A stretch of 64,000 nt of DNA from Sphingopyxis sp. H073 (GCF_001468395.1 NZ_LNSG01000009.1:62001-126000), one strand, 5' to 3'. Shown: positions 9,107 through 18,558, numbered from the stretch's first letter. A program made the numbers and translations. Notes: a model not told the origin generated them from the letters alone.

Positions 9107-9558
9107 CAGGCGGCCTTTCCTTTGATCAGCGCGGCCCGCTCGCACTGGCAGACGATTTCGCCGCGCTGGTTGATGCAGCGGTGGAGAAAGGTCACGATAC
9201 CCGATCCGGGACGCGATTTGGACTCTTTCAGGCCGATGACTTCGGTCTCGGCGCGCAACGTGTCGCCGATGAACACCGGCTTCGGCATCACCAGCTTGTC
9301 ATAGCCGAGGTTCGCGACGAGCGTGCCGAGCGTCGTATCGCCGACCGAAAGCCCGACCATCAGGCTGAAAGTGAAGGTGCCGTTGACGAGGATCTGCCCG
9401 AACTCCGACGCCTTCGCCGCCTCGATGTCGAGGTGCAGCGGTTGCGGGTTATGCGTCATCGTGGTGAACAGCAGATTGTCGGTCTCGGTCACGGTACGGC
9501 GGATCTCGTGCGTGATCGTCTCGCCGATCTGCCACTCGTCGAAAAACTTGCCTGCCAT
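9106..9558 (-). CDS. MaoC-family (R)-hydratase
   Basis: 150-residue single hot-dog protein. The hydratase signature is visible as [19 protein letters not shown], which gives the Asp/His catalytic pair. The later VNGTFTFSL and KPVFIGDTL segments are also typical. It hydrates enoyl-CoAs, for example mesaconyl- or crotonyl-type substrates. The start at 9558 (MAGKFFDEW) matches the beginning of the domain; an upstream extension would run into the GNAT gene. It lies 2 bases after the GNAT stop and overlaps the CitE-like start by one base. A MaoC/CitE pair commonly acts in sequence, hydration then C-C cleavage. Confidence 0.88.
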   Translation of the reverse strand: MAGKFFDEWQIGETITHEIRRTVTETDNLLFTTMTHNPQPLHLDIEAAKASEFGQILVNGTFTFSLMVGLSVGDTTLGTLVANLGYDKLVMPKPVFIGDTLRAETEVIGLKESKSRPGSGIVTFLHRCINQRGEIVCQCERAALIKGKAA

Positions 9559-9560
9559 CT

Positions 9561-10019
9561 TCAGTCCCTCAAATGCAATTTCATGCCGACATGGCTCTGC
9601 ACGAAGCCCAGCCGGGCGTAAAAGCGGTGCGCGTCGGTGCGTGTAGCTGACGATGTGAGCTGAACCAGCTTGCAATCGCGCGCGCGGCATTGCTCGACCG
9701 CCCACAGGATCATCTGTTCGCCGAGCTTTTGCCCGCGCAGGTCGGCGGCAATCCGTACCGCCTCGATCAGCCCGCGCCAGCTTCCGATGAAGGAAAGCCC
9801 AGGCAGGAAGCTGAGCTGCATCGTGCCCACGACTCTGCCGTCGAGTTCCGCCGCGATCAGCCGCTGGTTGGGGTCGGCATCGATCGCCGCGAACGCGTCC
9901 ATGTACCGTGGATCGGACGGGTCGGCTTCACGGCCCGGCGGGATCACATCCTCGGCGAGCATCGCAAGAATGGCCGGTAGCTCTGCGGCCGTCGCGTCAC
10001 GGAGGATCAGGTCGCTCAT
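9561..10019 (-). CDS. GNAT-family N-acetyltransferase
   Basis: 152 residues. The acetyl-CoA-binding motif A region reads [15 protein letters not shown] (R-x2-G-x-A/L-like) after a central strand with VGTMQLS. The C-terminal motif is [10 protein letters not shown]. The substrate is unknown. Its start overlaps the liuD stop by 4 bases (ATGA), and MaoC follows 2 bases later, so it is inside the operon. It may modify an intermediate or a protein of this pathway, but that is inference only. Confidence 0.85.
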   Translation of the reverse strand: MSDLILRDATAAELPAILAMLAEDVIPPGREADPSDPRYMDAFAAIDADPNQRLIAAELDGRVVGTMQLSFLPGLSFIGSWRGLIEAVRIAADLRGQKLGEQMILWAVEQCRARDCKLVQLTSSATRTDAHRFYARLGFVQSHVGMKLHLRD

Positions 10020-11896
10020 TCCGCCGTCTCGATCTTCGCGAGCAGCGCTTCGACCTGCACCTGTGCACCTGCGGCTGCATTGAGTTCGGCCACCACCCCG
10101 TCGAAAGGCGCGGTGAGGCTATGCTCCATCTTCATCGCCTCGAGGGTCAGCAGCTTCTGCCCCTTGGTGACCTTGTCGCCCGCCGCAACATCGACCGCGA
10201 TGATCTTGCCCGGCATCGGCGATAGGATCGCGCCATCGCCAGCGCTGCCGCCAGTGCCCGTCCCGCGGGGCTCGTAAAGCGACGTCACGAAAGCATGGCC
10301 CTCGTCGAACTTTATCAGTTTGCTGCCGTCCCAATAGGCCCGGGCCATATAATTGGCATATTCGCTCCAGTCGTCCGGAATGATCGCCTCGCGTTTGTTG
10401 CCATCGATATCAAGAAGAACCCGCCTGACGGGAGCAGCATTCAAACGTAGGCCCGACATTTCAAGTCCACCAATGCCTGTGTCCCCGTCGAGCAGCAGAT
10501 GTACGGCGACATCCAACGCCTCCTCGCAAAGTTCGGGAGGATCGGTCAGGCGTTCCTGGTGCGCGGCGATGAAGCCGGTGTCGATTTGCCCGGCAGCGAA
10601 ATCGGGTTCGTTCAGGATCTTCGTGAGAAATGCGGCATTCGTGCGGACCGGCCAGACGTCTGCGGTTCGGCAGGCTGCCTCCAGATCCCATATGGCTTCC
10701 TGCCGGTTGTCGGCATGCACGATCAGCTTCGCGATCATCGGATCGTAGAAGGGCGATATTTCGTCATCGACTGTGACGCCCGTATCTATGCGGTATCCGC
10801 CTAGGTCGAAATACTCGAGCGTGCCGATCGAGGGCAGAAAGCCTTTGGCCGGATCCTCGGCATAAAGCCGCGCTTCCATCGCCCAACCGTTGATCGCGAG
10901 ATCTTCCTGGCGGAGTGGGATCGGCTCGCCCGATGCGACACGCAACTGCCATTCGACGAGGTCGACCCCGGTGATCTCCTCGGTCACAGGATGCTCGACC
11001 TGCAGGCGCGTGTTCATTTCCATGAACCAGATGCGGTCGGCACGAAGGCCTTCGCTCGCGTCGGCGATGAACTCGATCGTCCCCGCGCCGACATAATCGA
11101 CCGCCTTTGCCGCGCGCACCGCGGCGGCACAAAGGTCGGCGCGCGTCGCCTCGTCCATGCCGGGAGCGGGGGCTTCTTCGATCACCTTCTGATGGCGGCG
11201 CTGGAGCGAGCAGTCGCGTTCGAACAGGTGGACGACATTGCCGTGGGTGTCGCCGAACACCTGCACCTCGATATGGCGCGGAGTGAGGATATATTTCTCG
11301 ATCAGCACATGATCATTGCCGAACGACGCCGCCGCCTCGCGCTGACACGATGCAAGCGCGTCGGCGAAATCGGCCGCGGCATCGACCTTTCGCATCCCCT
11401 TGCCGCCGCCGCCCGCGACCGCCTTGATGAGCACGGGATAGCCGATCTGCGCCGCCTGTTCGGCGAGAAAGGTCGGATCCTGATTTTCGCCCATATAGCC
11501 CGGCGTCACCGGCACACCCGCCTCGGCCATCAGCTTCTTGGCGGCGTCCTTCAGGCCCATCGCGGTGATCGACGAAGGCTTCGGCCCGACCCATATAAGC
11601 CCTGCATCGGCGACCGCCTGCGCAAACTCGGCATTCTCGGACAGGAACCCATAACCCGGATGAATCGCCTCGGCTCCGGTCGCTTGGGCAGCGGCAATGA
11701 TCTTCTCGCCGATCAGATAGCTCTCACGCGCTGGCGACGGCCCGATATGCACGGCCTCGTCGGCCTCGCGCACATGCAGCGCCTTGGCGTCGGCGTCCGA
11801 ATAGACCGCCACAGTCCGAATGCCCATCTCGCGCGCGGTGCGGATGATGCGGCAAGCGATTTCGCCGCGATTGGCGATGAGGAGGGAGTTGATCAT
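10016..11896 (-). CDS. liuD: 3-Methylcrotonyl-CoA carboxylase, biotin-carrying alpha subunit
   Basis: 626 residues containing biotin carboxylase (about 1-445) followed by the BT and biotin-carboxyl-carrier domains. Visible features are the N-terminal LLIANRGEIACRIIRTA, the ATP-grasp glycine loop AGGGGKGMR, the active-site EMNTRLQVEHPVTE, and the biotinylation motif LEAMKM with Lys589. It carboxylates biotin and hands CO2 to the beta subunit in leucine breakdown. The beta-subunit identity (LiuB) favours methylcrotonyl-CoA over propionyl- or geranyl-CoA. The start ATG overlaps the stop of the DUF559 gene (ATGA). Confidence 0.93.
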   Translation of the reverse strand: MINSLLIANRGEIACRIIRTAREMGIRTVAVYSDADAKALHVREADEAVHIGPSPARESYLIGEKIIAAAQATGAEAIHPGYGFLSENAEFAQAVADAGLIWVGPKPSSITAMGLKDAAKKLMAEAGVPVTPGYMGENQDPTFLAEQAAQIGYPVLIKAVAGGGGKGMRKVDAAADFADALASCQREAAASFGNDHVLIEKYILTPRHIEVQVFGDTHGNVVHLFERDCSLQRRHQKVIEEAPAPGMDEATRADLCAAAVRAAKAVDYVGAGTIEFIADASEGLRADRIWFMEMNTRLQVEHPVTEEITGVDLVEWQLRVASGEPIPLRQEDLAINGWAMEARLYAEDPAKGFLPSIGTLEYFDLGGYRIDTGVTVDDEISPFYDPMIAKLIVHADNRQEAIWDLEAACRTADVWPVRTNAAFLTKILNEPDFAAGQIDTGFIAAHQERLTDPPELCEEALDVAVHLLLDGDTGIGGLEMSGLRLNAAPVRRVLLDIDGNKREAIIPDDWSEYANYMARAYWDGSKLIKFDEGHAFVTSLYEPRGTGTGGSAGDGAILSPMPGKIIAVDVAAGDKVTKGQKLLTLEAMKMEHSLTAPFDGVVAELNAAAGAQVQVEALLAKIETAE

Positions 11897-12339
11897 GCGC
11901 GATCCTCCCCGGTACGGGGAGGGGGACCATCCGCAGGATGGTGGAGGGGCACAGGCGATTTGCCTTGCCGCTGCCTGATTTTCACTGCTCTCTCCTCACA
12001 AATCTCGACTATCCGGATTACTGTCGATCCCAAATCCCGCATCACGGCAGTGGCGGGAATACGCAGGGTCGCGATGTGCTGCGATTTCAGAAAGTCGGCC
12101 CGCAAGCCATCTGCGCGTCCTGCGACAGCGCCATCGTGCGCCTGACCATCTACCTCAATTGGCAGCCGAATGGCGGGGCAATAAAAGTCCAAAATATAAA
12201 TTCCAGCGGGATGCTGACGCCGATACTTGAAGCCTCCGGGCCGCGCTCGCAGGGCCTTCCAAAGCATCATTTCGGGAAGGCTCATTTCGCTTCGCAGCTT
12301 GCGGGCGCGTTTCAGGGTATCGCGCGGACCAGTGATCAC
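11893..12339 (-). CDS. DUF559 (Vsr/restriction endonuclease-like) protein inside a repeat-flanked element
   Basis: 148 residues. The core has the PD-(D/E)xK-like pattern of DUF559: SLPEMMLWKALR, then YILDFYCP, then IEVDGQAHD and a later RADFLKSQ. The putative metal ligands are the Asp of LDFY and the Glu of EVDG. It starts at a GTG just inside the right repeat arm, which supplies a GGAGAGG Shine-Dalgarno. Its last 20 or so residues (LHHPADGPPPRTGED-like) are encoded by the left repeat arm, and its stop overlaps the liuD start. Gene and repeats therefore look like one unit inserted between liuB and liuD. The activity is untested; DUF559 proteins are related to the mismatch endonuclease Vsr. 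Confidence 0.85.
   Translation of the reverse strand: MITGPRDTLKRARKLRSEMSLPEMMLWKALRARPGGFKYRRQHPAGIYILDFYCPAIRLPIEVDGQAHDGAVAGRADGLRADFLKSQHIATLRIPATAVMRDLGSTVIRIVEICEERAVKIRQRQGKSPVPLHHPADGPPPRTGEDRA
11898..11952 (+). repeat. Left 55-base inverted repeat arm of the DUF559 element
   Basis: Matches the reverse complement of 12345-12399 at 53 of 55 positions by my reading. The arm is itself made of two small hairpins: CCTCCCC-GGTAC-GGGGAGG and CCATCC-GCA-GGATGG. This is REP-like secondary structure. It encodes the C-terminal tail of the DUF559 protein. Confidence 0.8.
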
Positions 12340-12344
12340 AGCAC

Positions 12345-12399
12345 GTGCCTCTCCACCATCCTGCGGATGGTCCCCCTCCCCGTGCCGGGGAGGATCGCG
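12345..12399 (-). repeat. Right 55-base inverted repeat arm of the DUF559 element
   Basis: Inverted copy of 11898-11952, with single-base differences in the first hairpin loop and in the GGAG(G/A)GG segment. On the minus strand it provides the GGAGAGG Shine-Dalgarno upstream of the GTG start of the DUF559 gene. It lies 19 bases after the liuB stop codon. Confidence 0.8.
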
Positions 12400-12418
12400 T
12401 TAAGACCGCCGCGCATCA

Positions 12419-14017
12419 TCACATCCGGAAAACCCCAAACCCGCGGTCCTCGACCGGGGCGTTCAGCGTTGCGGCGAAGGCGAGTCCGAGCACGTCGCGT
12501 GTCTGCGCGGGGTCGATGATGCCGTCGTCCCACAGCCGCGCGGTTGCGTGATAGGGGTTGCCCTCATCCTCATATTTCTGGCGGATCGGGGCCTTGAAGG
12601 CCTCGGCCTCTTCGGGCGTCCATTTGTCGGCGTCGCGGTGGACCGTCGCCAACACCGATGCCGCCTGCTCGCCGCCCATCACGCTGATCCGGCTGTTCGG
12701 CCAGCTGAACAGGAAGCGTGGGCTATAAGCCCGCCCGCACATGCCGTAATTGCCCGCGCCGAAGCTACCGCCGATCAGCACGGTGATCTTCGGCACTGTC
12801 GCGGTCGCCACAGCCGTCACCAGCTTTGCGCCATGTTTCGCAATGCCCTCGGCCTCATATTTGCCGCCCACCATGAAACCGCTGATATTCTGGAGGAAGA
12901 GCAGGGGGATGCGCCGCTGCTGCGCCAGCTCGATGAAATGCGCGCCCTTGACCGCGCTTTCGCTAAACAGCACGCCCTTATTGGCAAGAATCGCGACCGG
13001 GATGCCCCAGATATGCGCGAAGCCGCAGACGAGCGTGCTGCCATAGTGCGCCTTGAATTCGTGAAACTCGCTGCCGTCGACGATGCGCGCGATCACTTCG
13101 TGCACATCGTAAGGTGCGCGCACATCCTGCGGCACGACCCCATAAAGCTCCTCGGCGTCGTATTTGGGCGGGCGCGGGTCCTTCAACGGTACCTCGAAGC
13201 CCTTGTTCTCGCCCAGATGACTGACGATATCGCGCACAATCGTCAGCGCATGTTCGTCATTCTCGGCAAGATGATCGACGACGCCCGACTTCTTCGCATG
13301 AAGATCGCCGCCGCCCAGATCCTCGGCGCTGATCTCCTCGCCCGTCGCGGCCTTCACCAGCGGCGGCCCGGCGAGGAAGATCGTACCCTGATTGCGCACA
13401 ATCACCGTCTCGTCGCTCATCGCCGGAACATAAGCACCGCCTGCGGTGCAGCTTCCCATCACGCACGCGATCTGCGGGATCCGCTTCGCCGACATATTCG
13501 CCTGATTGAAGAAGATGCGCCCGAAGTGATCGCGGTCGGGAAAGACCTGATCCTGATGCGGCAGGTTCGCACCGCCGCTGTCGACGAGGTAGATGCAGGG
13601 CAGGCGGTTCGTCTCGGCAATTTCCTGCGCGCGGAGATGCTTCTTCACCGTCATCGGATAATAGGTGCCGCCCTTCACGGTCGCGTCGTTGCAGACGATC
13701 ATCATCTGCCGCCCCGATACGCGGCCGATGCCGGCGATCATCCCGGCGCCCGGCACCTCGCCCTCATACATGTCGCACGCCGCAAGCTGTCCGATCTCGA
13801 GAAAGGGCGAGCCCGGATCGAGCAGCCGCTCGACGCGCTCGCGCGGCAACAGCTTGCCGCGGCTCGTGTGCCGCTCGCGCGACTTTTCATTGCCGCCAAG
13901 CGCCGCCTTGGCGACGCGGGCATAGAGCTCGTCGCGCAGCGCCCGATTGTGCGCGGCATTGGCGCGAAAGCCATCGCTGTCGGGGTTTATCATGGTTCCC
14001 AATATTGGTGCGCTCAC
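12419..14017 (-). CDS. liuB: 3-Methylcrotonyl-CoA carboxylase, carboxyltransferase beta subunit
   Basis: 532 residues with the two crotonase-like carboxyltransferase halves. The C-terminal segment [15 protein letters not shown]...LGLAFAA and the ending FGVFRM are characteristic of the MCC beta subunit rather than PCC or ACC. It transfers CO2 from biotin to 3-methylcrotonyl-CoA in leucine catabolism. The start is a GTG at 14017, chosen because AGGAGAG lies 8 bases upstream; the next in-frame ATG is at 13993. It is the first gene of the operon and divergent from the M13 peptidase. Confidence 0.94.
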   Translation of the reverse strand: MSAPILGTMINPDSDGFRANAAHNRALRDELYARVAKAALGGNEKSRERHTSRGKLLPRERVERLLDPGSPFLEIGQLAACDMYEGEVPGAGMIAGIGRVSGRQMMIVCNDATVKGGTYYPMTVKKHLRAQEIAETNRLPCIYLVDSGGANLPHQDQVFPDRDHFGRIFFNQANMSAKRIPQIACVMGSCTAGGAYVPAMSDETVIVRNQGTIFLAGPPLVKAATGEEISAEDLGGGDLHAKKSGVVDHLAENDEHALTIVRDIVSHLGENKGFEVPLKDPRPPKYDAEELYGVVPQDVRAPYDVHEVIARIVDGSEFHEFKAHYGSTLVCGFAHIWGIPVAILANKGVLFSESAVKGAHFIELAQQRRIPLLFLQNISGFMVGGKYEAEGIAKHGAKLVTAVATATVPKITVLIGGSFGAGNYGMCGRAYSPRFLFSWPNSRISVMGGEQAASVLATVHRDADKWTPEEAEAFKAPIRQKYEDEGNPYHATARLWDDGIIDPAQTRDVLGLAFAATLNAPVEDRGFGVFRM

Positions 14018-14163
14018 GTCGCAATCTCTCCTTTGTGGGCGGGTCGGATTATCCTGCCGCTCGTCGACGAACAAGCACCACAGGCCGAAAATGGTTGGCA
14101 TTGAAACCATCTGGCCGCAGGCCTATGCCCGCCGCGCGCCCCCTGAAAAACAAGGTTAGTCCT

Positions 14164-16248
14164 ATGAAAAAAACCGTCTTTGCCATTTTGCTCTCGACCG
14201 CCGCGATCGTCGCGGGGCCCGTCGCCTGTTCGAAGGGCGACAAGGAAAGCGCCGCCTACACCGTCGGGACCGAGCTTGGCATCAGCAAGGCTGCGATGGA
14301 TACCAGCGTCAAACCGGGCGACGACTTCTACGCCTATGCCAATGGCAACTGGCAGAAAACGACCGAAATCCCGGCTGATCGCTCGTCCACCGGCGCTTTC
14401 TACATCGCGTTCCTCGAAACCGAGAAGCGCACCCGCGAACTGGTCGACGCGATCGTCAAGAGCGGCGGCGACCCCACGACCGACGACGGCCGCATCGCCG
14501 CTTTCTACAAGGCCTACACCAACACCAAGGCGATCGACGCAGCGGGCATGAAGCCGGTCGAAGCCGATCTCGCCCGCTTTGCGGCGATCACCGACAAGGC
14601 GGGGCTGGCGAAAGTGCTGGGCGAACAGACGCGCGCCGACGTCGACCCGCTCAACGCCACCGACTTCGAAACCGAAAATCTGTTCGGCATTTTCGTGACG
14701 CAGGGTCTCGCGACGCCGGGCGCGGTCATTCCCTATGTCCTGCAGGGCGGCCTCGGTATGCCCGAGCGCGAATATTATTTGTCGGCCGACCCCAAAATGG
14801 CCGCGCTGCGCACGCAATATCAGGCCTATATCGCCAAGCTGCTGACCGCGGCGGGGCAGAGCGACGCCGAGGCGAAGGCGAAACGCATCTACGACCTCGA
14901 GGCCAAGATCGCAAAGGCGCACGCCAACCGCGCCGATAGCGAAGATTTCGCGAAGTCGGCGGGCGTCTGGACGAAGGCCGATTTCGCGAAGAAGGCGCCG
15001 GGGCTCGACTGGGATGCCTATTTCGCCGCCGCCGGCCTTGGCAATGCGCCGAAATTCGGCGCCTACCATGCCCGCGCGATCACCGGCCTGTCGGCGCTTG
15101 TGGCGTCTGAGCCACTCGATACGTGGAAGGACTGGCTGGCGTTCCACCAGATTAACTCGCACACCGACGTCCTGCCGTCGGCGCTCGATAAGGCGCATTT
15201 CGCCTTTTACGGGACGGCGCTTGCGGGCACGCCGGAGCAGCGCAGCCGCGACAAGCGCGCGCTCGACGCGCTGAACATCTATCTCGGCGACGCGGTCGGC
15301 CGCGTCTATGCCGAGAAATATTTCCCGGCGCCTGCGAAGGCCGAGGTCGGCGACATGGTGAAGGGGATCAAGGCCGCGTTCGCGAAGCGTGTCGAGACGA
15401 TCGACTGGATGGCGCCCGAAACCAAAAAGGAAGCGATCAAGAAGGTCGAAACGATCGTCGTCGGTGTCGGCTATCCCGAAACCTGGCGCGACTATGGCCG
15501 CTACACGGTCAGCGCGACCGACGCCTATGCGAACATGGTTGCGGGCGAGAAGGCCGAATATGCGCACCAGCTCGCCAAGATCGGCAAGCCGCTCGACAAG
15601 GGCGAATGGTGGATGGTGCCACAGACGGTCAATGCGGTGAACCTGCCGGTCCAGAATGCGCTCAATTTCCCCGCCGCGATCCTGCAGCCCCCCTTCTTCA
15701 ATGCCAAGGCCGATCCGGCCTATAATTACGGCGCGATCGGCGCGGTCATCGGCCACGAGATCAGCCACAGCTTCGATAATAATGGTGCCGCGTTCGACGC
15801 AAGCGGCGCGCTCCGCAATTGGTGGACCGCTGCGGACCTTGCGAAGTTCAACGCCGCGGGTGCGGCGCTGGCCGCGCAGTACGACAACTACAAGCCGTTC
15901 CCCGACCTTGCCGTCAACGGCAAGCTCACGCTGGGCGAAAATATCGCCGACGTTGCCGGGCTCCAGGCGGCCTATGATGCCTACCGCGCGTCGCTGAACG
16001 GGCAGGAAGCGCCGGTGATCGACGGCTTCACCGGCGACCAGCGTTTCTTCATCGCCTATGCGCAGACCTGGGCGACGAAGATGCGCGACGAGGCGCTGCG
16101 CGCGCGCGTCGCGACCGACGGCCATGCGCCGGGCATGTACCGTGCGCTGACCGTCCGCAACCTCGATGCCTGGTACAAGGCGTTCGACGTCAAGGAAGGC
16201 GACAAGCTCTACCTCGCGCCCGACCAACGCGTGCGAGTCTGGGGCTGA
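14164..16248 (+). CDS. pepO: M13-family zinc metallopeptidase (PepO/neprilysin-like)
   Basis: 694 residues with an N-terminal signal sequence ending near PVACSKG, so it is secreted and possibly lipidated at that Cys. The active site is GHEISHSFD (HExxH near residue 530); the third zinc ligand is the Glu of the GENIADVAG segment about 60 residues later. The early KPGDDFYAYANGNW is the classic start of the M13 ectodomain. It probably degrades small peptides in the periplasm. An imperfect terminator follows the stop codon. The start at 14164 begins the signal peptide (MKKTVF). Confidence 0.94.
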   Translation: MKKTVFAILLSTAAIVAGPVACSKGDKESAAYTVGTELGISKAAMDTSVKPGDDFYAYANGNWQKTTEIPADRSSTGAFYIAFLETEKRTRELVDAIVKSGGDPTTDDGRIAAFYKAYTNTKAIDAAGMKPVEADLARFAAITDKAGLAKVLGEQTRADVDPLNATDFETENLFGIFVTQGLATPGAVIPYVLQGGLGMPEREYYLSADPKMAALRTQYQAYIAKLLTAAGQSDAEAKAKRIYDLEAKIAKAHANRADSEDFAKSAGVWTKADFAKKAPGLDWDAYFAAAGLGNAPKFGAYHARAITGLSALVASEPLDTWKDWLAFHQINSHTDVLPSALDKAHFAFYGTALAGTPEQRSRDKRALDALNIYLGDAVGRVYAEKYFPAPAKAEVGDMVKGIKAAFAKRVETIDWMAPETKKEAIKKVETIVVGVGYPETWRDYGRYTVSATDAYANMVAGEKAEYAHQLAKIGKPLDKGEWWMVPQTVNAVNLPVQNALNFPAAILQPPFFNAKADPAYNYGAIGAVIGHEISHSFDNNGAAFDASGALRNWWTAADLAKFNAAGAALAAQYDNYKPFPDLAVNGKLTLGENIADVAGLQAAYDAYRASLNGQEAPVIDGFTGDQRFFIAYAQTWATKMRDEALRARVATDGHAPGMYRALTVRNLDAWYKAFDVKEGDKLYLAPDQRVRVWG

Positions 16249-16254
16249 TCCGAA

Positions 16255-16290
16255 GGGGCGGGGCGTCATGCTCCGCCCTCATTCCTTTTG
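16255..16290 (+). terminator. Likely rho-independent terminator after pepO
   Basis: The stem is GGGCGGGGC (16256-16264) with GCTCCGCCC (16270-16278), one G-T wobble and a 5-base loop. It is followed by TCATTCCTTTT. It overlaps the end of the convergent membrane-protein gene. Confidence 0.55.
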
Positions 16291-16544
16291 GCGGGCTTCT
16301 TGCGGATCAGGTGGCTGTAAACGCCGACGAGATTGATGCAGAGCAGCGCAACATTCTGCCAGCCGATCCCCTCGCTGTCAGGCTGAAGGAACCCCCAGGC
16401 GATCAGCGCAAGGCTGCTCGTCACGAAGATCACGAAGGCCCAGCCGGTCCACCGCTCGCCGAGATTGAGCGAGACGAGCAACGCCGCGAGCGTCGAGGCG
16501 GCTGCGCCATAATATTGCAGCGCGTCGAGCAGGGTGTCGGTCAT
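16266..16544 (-). CDS. Small membrane protein, unknown function
   Basis: 92 residues with three hydrophobic helices (about 10-28, 35-52 and 60-77) and a basic C-terminus (RKKPAKR). I recognise no motif. The start at 16544 is chosen because its ATG overlaps the TGA of the VOC gene (ATGA). It is the last gene of the ivd operon. Function cannot be assigned. Confidence 0.7.
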   Translation of the reverse strand: MTDTLLDALQYYGAAASTLAALLVSLNLGERWTGWAFVIFVTSSLALIAWGFLQPDSEGIGWQNVALLCINLVGVYSHLIRKKPAKRNEGGA

Positions 16545-16954
16545 GCGCCGGTGGCCCCGAACACGAACTCCAATTTCAGTCCGTCGGGGTCGGCGAAGAA
16601 GACGGCGTAATATGTAGGTCCGTAGCGCGGATAGTCGGCAGGCGCATCGAGCACGGTCGCATCGATGCTGCGCAGCAAATCGTGGAGTGCATCGACATCG
16701 TCGCGGCTTTCGGCGGTCCATGCAAGGTGATGAAGCCCCGGAGAGTAGCGATCGTGTGGCCGCTCCGCACCTGCGCCGCGTGCCTCCAGAATCCCGATCG
16801 AATGGAAGGGCTCGCCTTCGCGGTCCCAGTCGCTGCCATGGTCATAATCGGCCGCGCGGCGATAGCCGAGGAAGCCAAGCACCGCGTCGTAGAAGACACG
16901 CGACCGCTCCTTGTCGGTGACCGTCAGGTCGATGTGATGGACGAGGCCGCGCAT
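16541..16954 (-). CDS. VOC-superfamily (glyoxalase/bleomycin-resistance-like) protein
   Basis: 137 residues. It begins HHIDLTVTDKERSRVFYDAVLGFLGY and ends FFADPDGLKLEFVF, the two halves of a vicinal-oxygen-chelate domain. The metal-ligand candidates are His7, the His of LHHLAW and the Glu of KLEF. Members include glyoxalase I, dioxygenases and methylmalonyl-CoA epimerase; the exact reaction is unknown. It lies between two small membrane-protein genes in the operon led by isovaleryl-CoA dehydrogenase. Confidence 0.85.
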   Translation of the reverse strand: MRGLVHHIDLTVTDKERSRVFYDAVLGFLGYRRAADYDHGSDWDREGEPFHSIGILEARGAGAERPHDRYSPGLHHLAWTAESRDDVDALHDLLRSIDATVLDAPADYPRYGPTYYAVFFADPDGLKLEFVFGATGA

Positions 16955-16955
16955 A

Positions 16956-17306
16956 CTAAGCCAACGCGCCGATGACTGCGAAGATGCCTGAGGCGGTCAG
17001 GAGCGGCCAGCCGATATGCTTGCCGCGCGTATAGACCGCGTCGAACAGGCCGGTCGCGGTCCAAGCTACGCCAATCAGCAGAATAAGATCGCGCGGTGTG
17101 CCGGTCCAGATGACCGCCGCCGCCGACACCAGCATCAGCACCGACAGCGCATGCCACGCCAGCCGGAACACCCTGCGCGCCAGATCGATGCCCATCACGC
17201 CCTGATCGAGCGTCATCAGCGGCCGGATCAGCCGCCTTTCGCCCAGAAAGCCGTGAACTGCGGCCGTCGACGCCATGCAGGCCGCCGACAGCCAGAGCCA
17301 GATCAC
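16956..17306 (-). CDS. Small integral membrane protein, unknown function
   Basis: 116 residues with four predicted hydrophobic segments (about 2-20, 47-67, 72-90 and 97-115). A basic loop (GERRLIRPL) follows the first segment. The start overlaps the ivd stop by 4 bases, and the VOC gene follows after one base. No family is recognised. Confidence 0.7.
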   Translation of the reverse strand: MIWLWLSAACMASTAAVHGFLGERRLIRPLMTLDQGVMGIDLARRVFRLAWHALSVLMLVSAAAVIWTGTPRDLILLIGVAWTATGLFDAVYTRGKHIGWPLLTASGIFAVIGALA

Positions 17307-18472
17307 GCCCCGGCGCCGATCAGCTCGCGGCCGATCAGCATGCGGCGGATTTCGTTCGTGCCCGCGCCGATGTCGAGCAGCTTGGCATCGCGCCAGTAAC
17401 GCTCGACCGGCCAGTCCTTCGTGTACCCCGCGCCGCCGAGCGCCTGGATCGCTTCGCCCGCGACCTTCACCGCATTTTCACTTGCGAGCAGGATTGCGCC
17501 CGCGGCGTCGAAGCGCGTCGTCTGTCCGGCGTCGCAAGCCTTGGCGACATTATACACATAGGAGCGCGCCGACTGGAGCATGACATACATGTCGGCGACC
17601 TTCGCCTGCATCAGCTGGAACGAACCGATCGGTTTACCGAACTGCTTGCGCTCGCGAACATAGGGTATGACCGTGTCGAGGCACGCCTGCATGATCCCGA
17701 GCTGAAGCCCCGCGAGCACGACGCGTTCATAGTCGAGCCCCGACATCAGCACGCCGACGCCGCCATTTTCGGGCCCCATAACCTGTTCTTCGCTCACCTC
17801 GCAGTCGGTGAAGACCAGTTCGGCGGTCGGCGATCCGCGCATCCCCACCTTGTCGATCTTCTGTCCGATGCTGAACCCCGGCATATCCTTCTCGATCAGG
17901 AATGCCGTGATCCCGCGAGACCCGGCGTCGGGGCTGGTCTTTGCATAGACGACCAGCGTGTCCGCATAGGTCGCATTGGTGATCCAGAACTTCGTGCCGT
18001 TGAGGACATAGCCGCCCTGGACCCTGTCGGCCTTCAGCTTCATCGACACGACGTCGCTGCCGGCGCCGGCTTCGGACATCGCGAGGCTGCCGACATGTTC
18101 GCCGCTGATCAGCTTGGGCAGATATTTCGCCTTCTGCTCGGCATTGCCCCAGCGGCGGATCTGGTTGACGCAAAGATTCGAATGCGCGCCATAGGACAAG
18201 CCGATCGCGGCGCTGGCGCGGCTGACTTCCTCGACCGCGATCACATGTTCGAGATAGCCGAGGCCGAGCCCGCCATATTCTTCCTCGACGGTTATTCCGT
18301 GCAGCCCGAGCGCGCCCATCTGCGTCCACAGCTCGTCGCGCGGGAACCAGTCGTCGGCGTCGGCCTTGGCGGCGAGCGGCGCGATCTGTTCGTCGGCGAA
18401 GCGGGCGGTGGTGTCGCGGATCATGTCGGCGGTTTCGCCGAGCGCAAAATCGAAATCGGGGGTGGCGCGCAT
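17303..18472 (-). CDS. liuA: Isovaleryl-CoA dehydrogenase
   Basis: 389-residue FAD enzyme that oxidises isovaleryl-CoA to 3-methylcrotonyl-CoA, the substrate of LiuBD encoded about 3.3 kb away. Visible features are [15 protein letters not shown] (FAD/substrate-binding beta domain), [17 protein letters not shown], and [15 protein letters not shown]. The last places the catalytic base at Glu249 on helix G, the position used by isovaleryl-CoA dehydrogenases rather than the usual C-terminal Glu. The C-terminal [21 protein letters not shown] is also typical. The start at 18472 is preferred over 18478 because GAAGGG then has workable spacing. Confidence 0.94.
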   Translation of the reverse strand: MRATPDFDFALGETADMIRDTTARFADEQIAPLAAKADADDWFPRDELWTQMGALGLHGITVEEEYGGLGLGYLEHVIAVEEVSRASAAIGLSYGAHSNLCVNQIRRWGNAEQKAKYLPKLISGEHVGSLAMSEAGAGSDVVSMKLKADRVQGGYVLNGTKFWITNATYADTLVVYAKTSPDAGSRGITAFLIEKDMPGFSIGQKIDKVGMRGSPTAELVFTDCEVSEEQVMGPENGGVGVLMSGLDYERVVLAGLQLGIMQACLDTVIPYVRERKQFGKPIGSFQLMQAKVADMYVMLQSARSYVYNVAKACDAGQTTRFDAAGAILLASENAVKVAGEAIQALGGAGYTKDWPVERYWRDAKLLDIGAGTNEIRRMLIGRELIGAGA

Positions 18473-18558
18473 GAGCATCCCTTCGGTCAGGGGCGGAACA
18501 GGGCCCGGTTGTGCCTCAAAGCGTCTCTATATGAAAATTGAAACTTCACACATTTAGG

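Larger units (their letters stand above)
11898..12399. mobile_element. Repeat-flanked DUF559 element between liuB and liuD
   Basis: A unit of about 500 bases bounded by 55-base inverted repeats (11898-11952 and 12345-12399) with the DUF559 gene between them. The insertion keeps the minus-strand operon readable, because the gene runs in the operon direction and ends at the liuD start codon. No transposase is encoded, and I saw no clear target duplication. The organisation recalls REP/RAYT units, in which a nuclease-like gene sits between the palindromes it mobilises; this comparison is inference. Confidence 0.6.

Noticed and set aside
10016..14017. Propionyl-CoA or geranyl-CoA carboxylase instead of methylcrotonyl-CoA carboxylase
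   Set aside because: The beta subunit ends [15 protein letters not shown]...FGVFRM, typical of the MCC beta subunit, and isovaleryl-CoA dehydrogenase is encoded nearby. Geranyl-specific residues were not checked, so this is a judgement by eye.
14014..16269. A 751-codon open frame antisense to the M13 peptidase, and similar long antisense frames at 1829-3217, 4401-6176, 26275-28128, 39955-41328 and 44855-47173
   Set aside because: Each lies opposite a clearly conserved gene, is Arg/Asp/Gly/His-rich without any family motif, and lacks a sensible ribosome site. Such frames are expected in GC-rich DNA with strong third-position bias.
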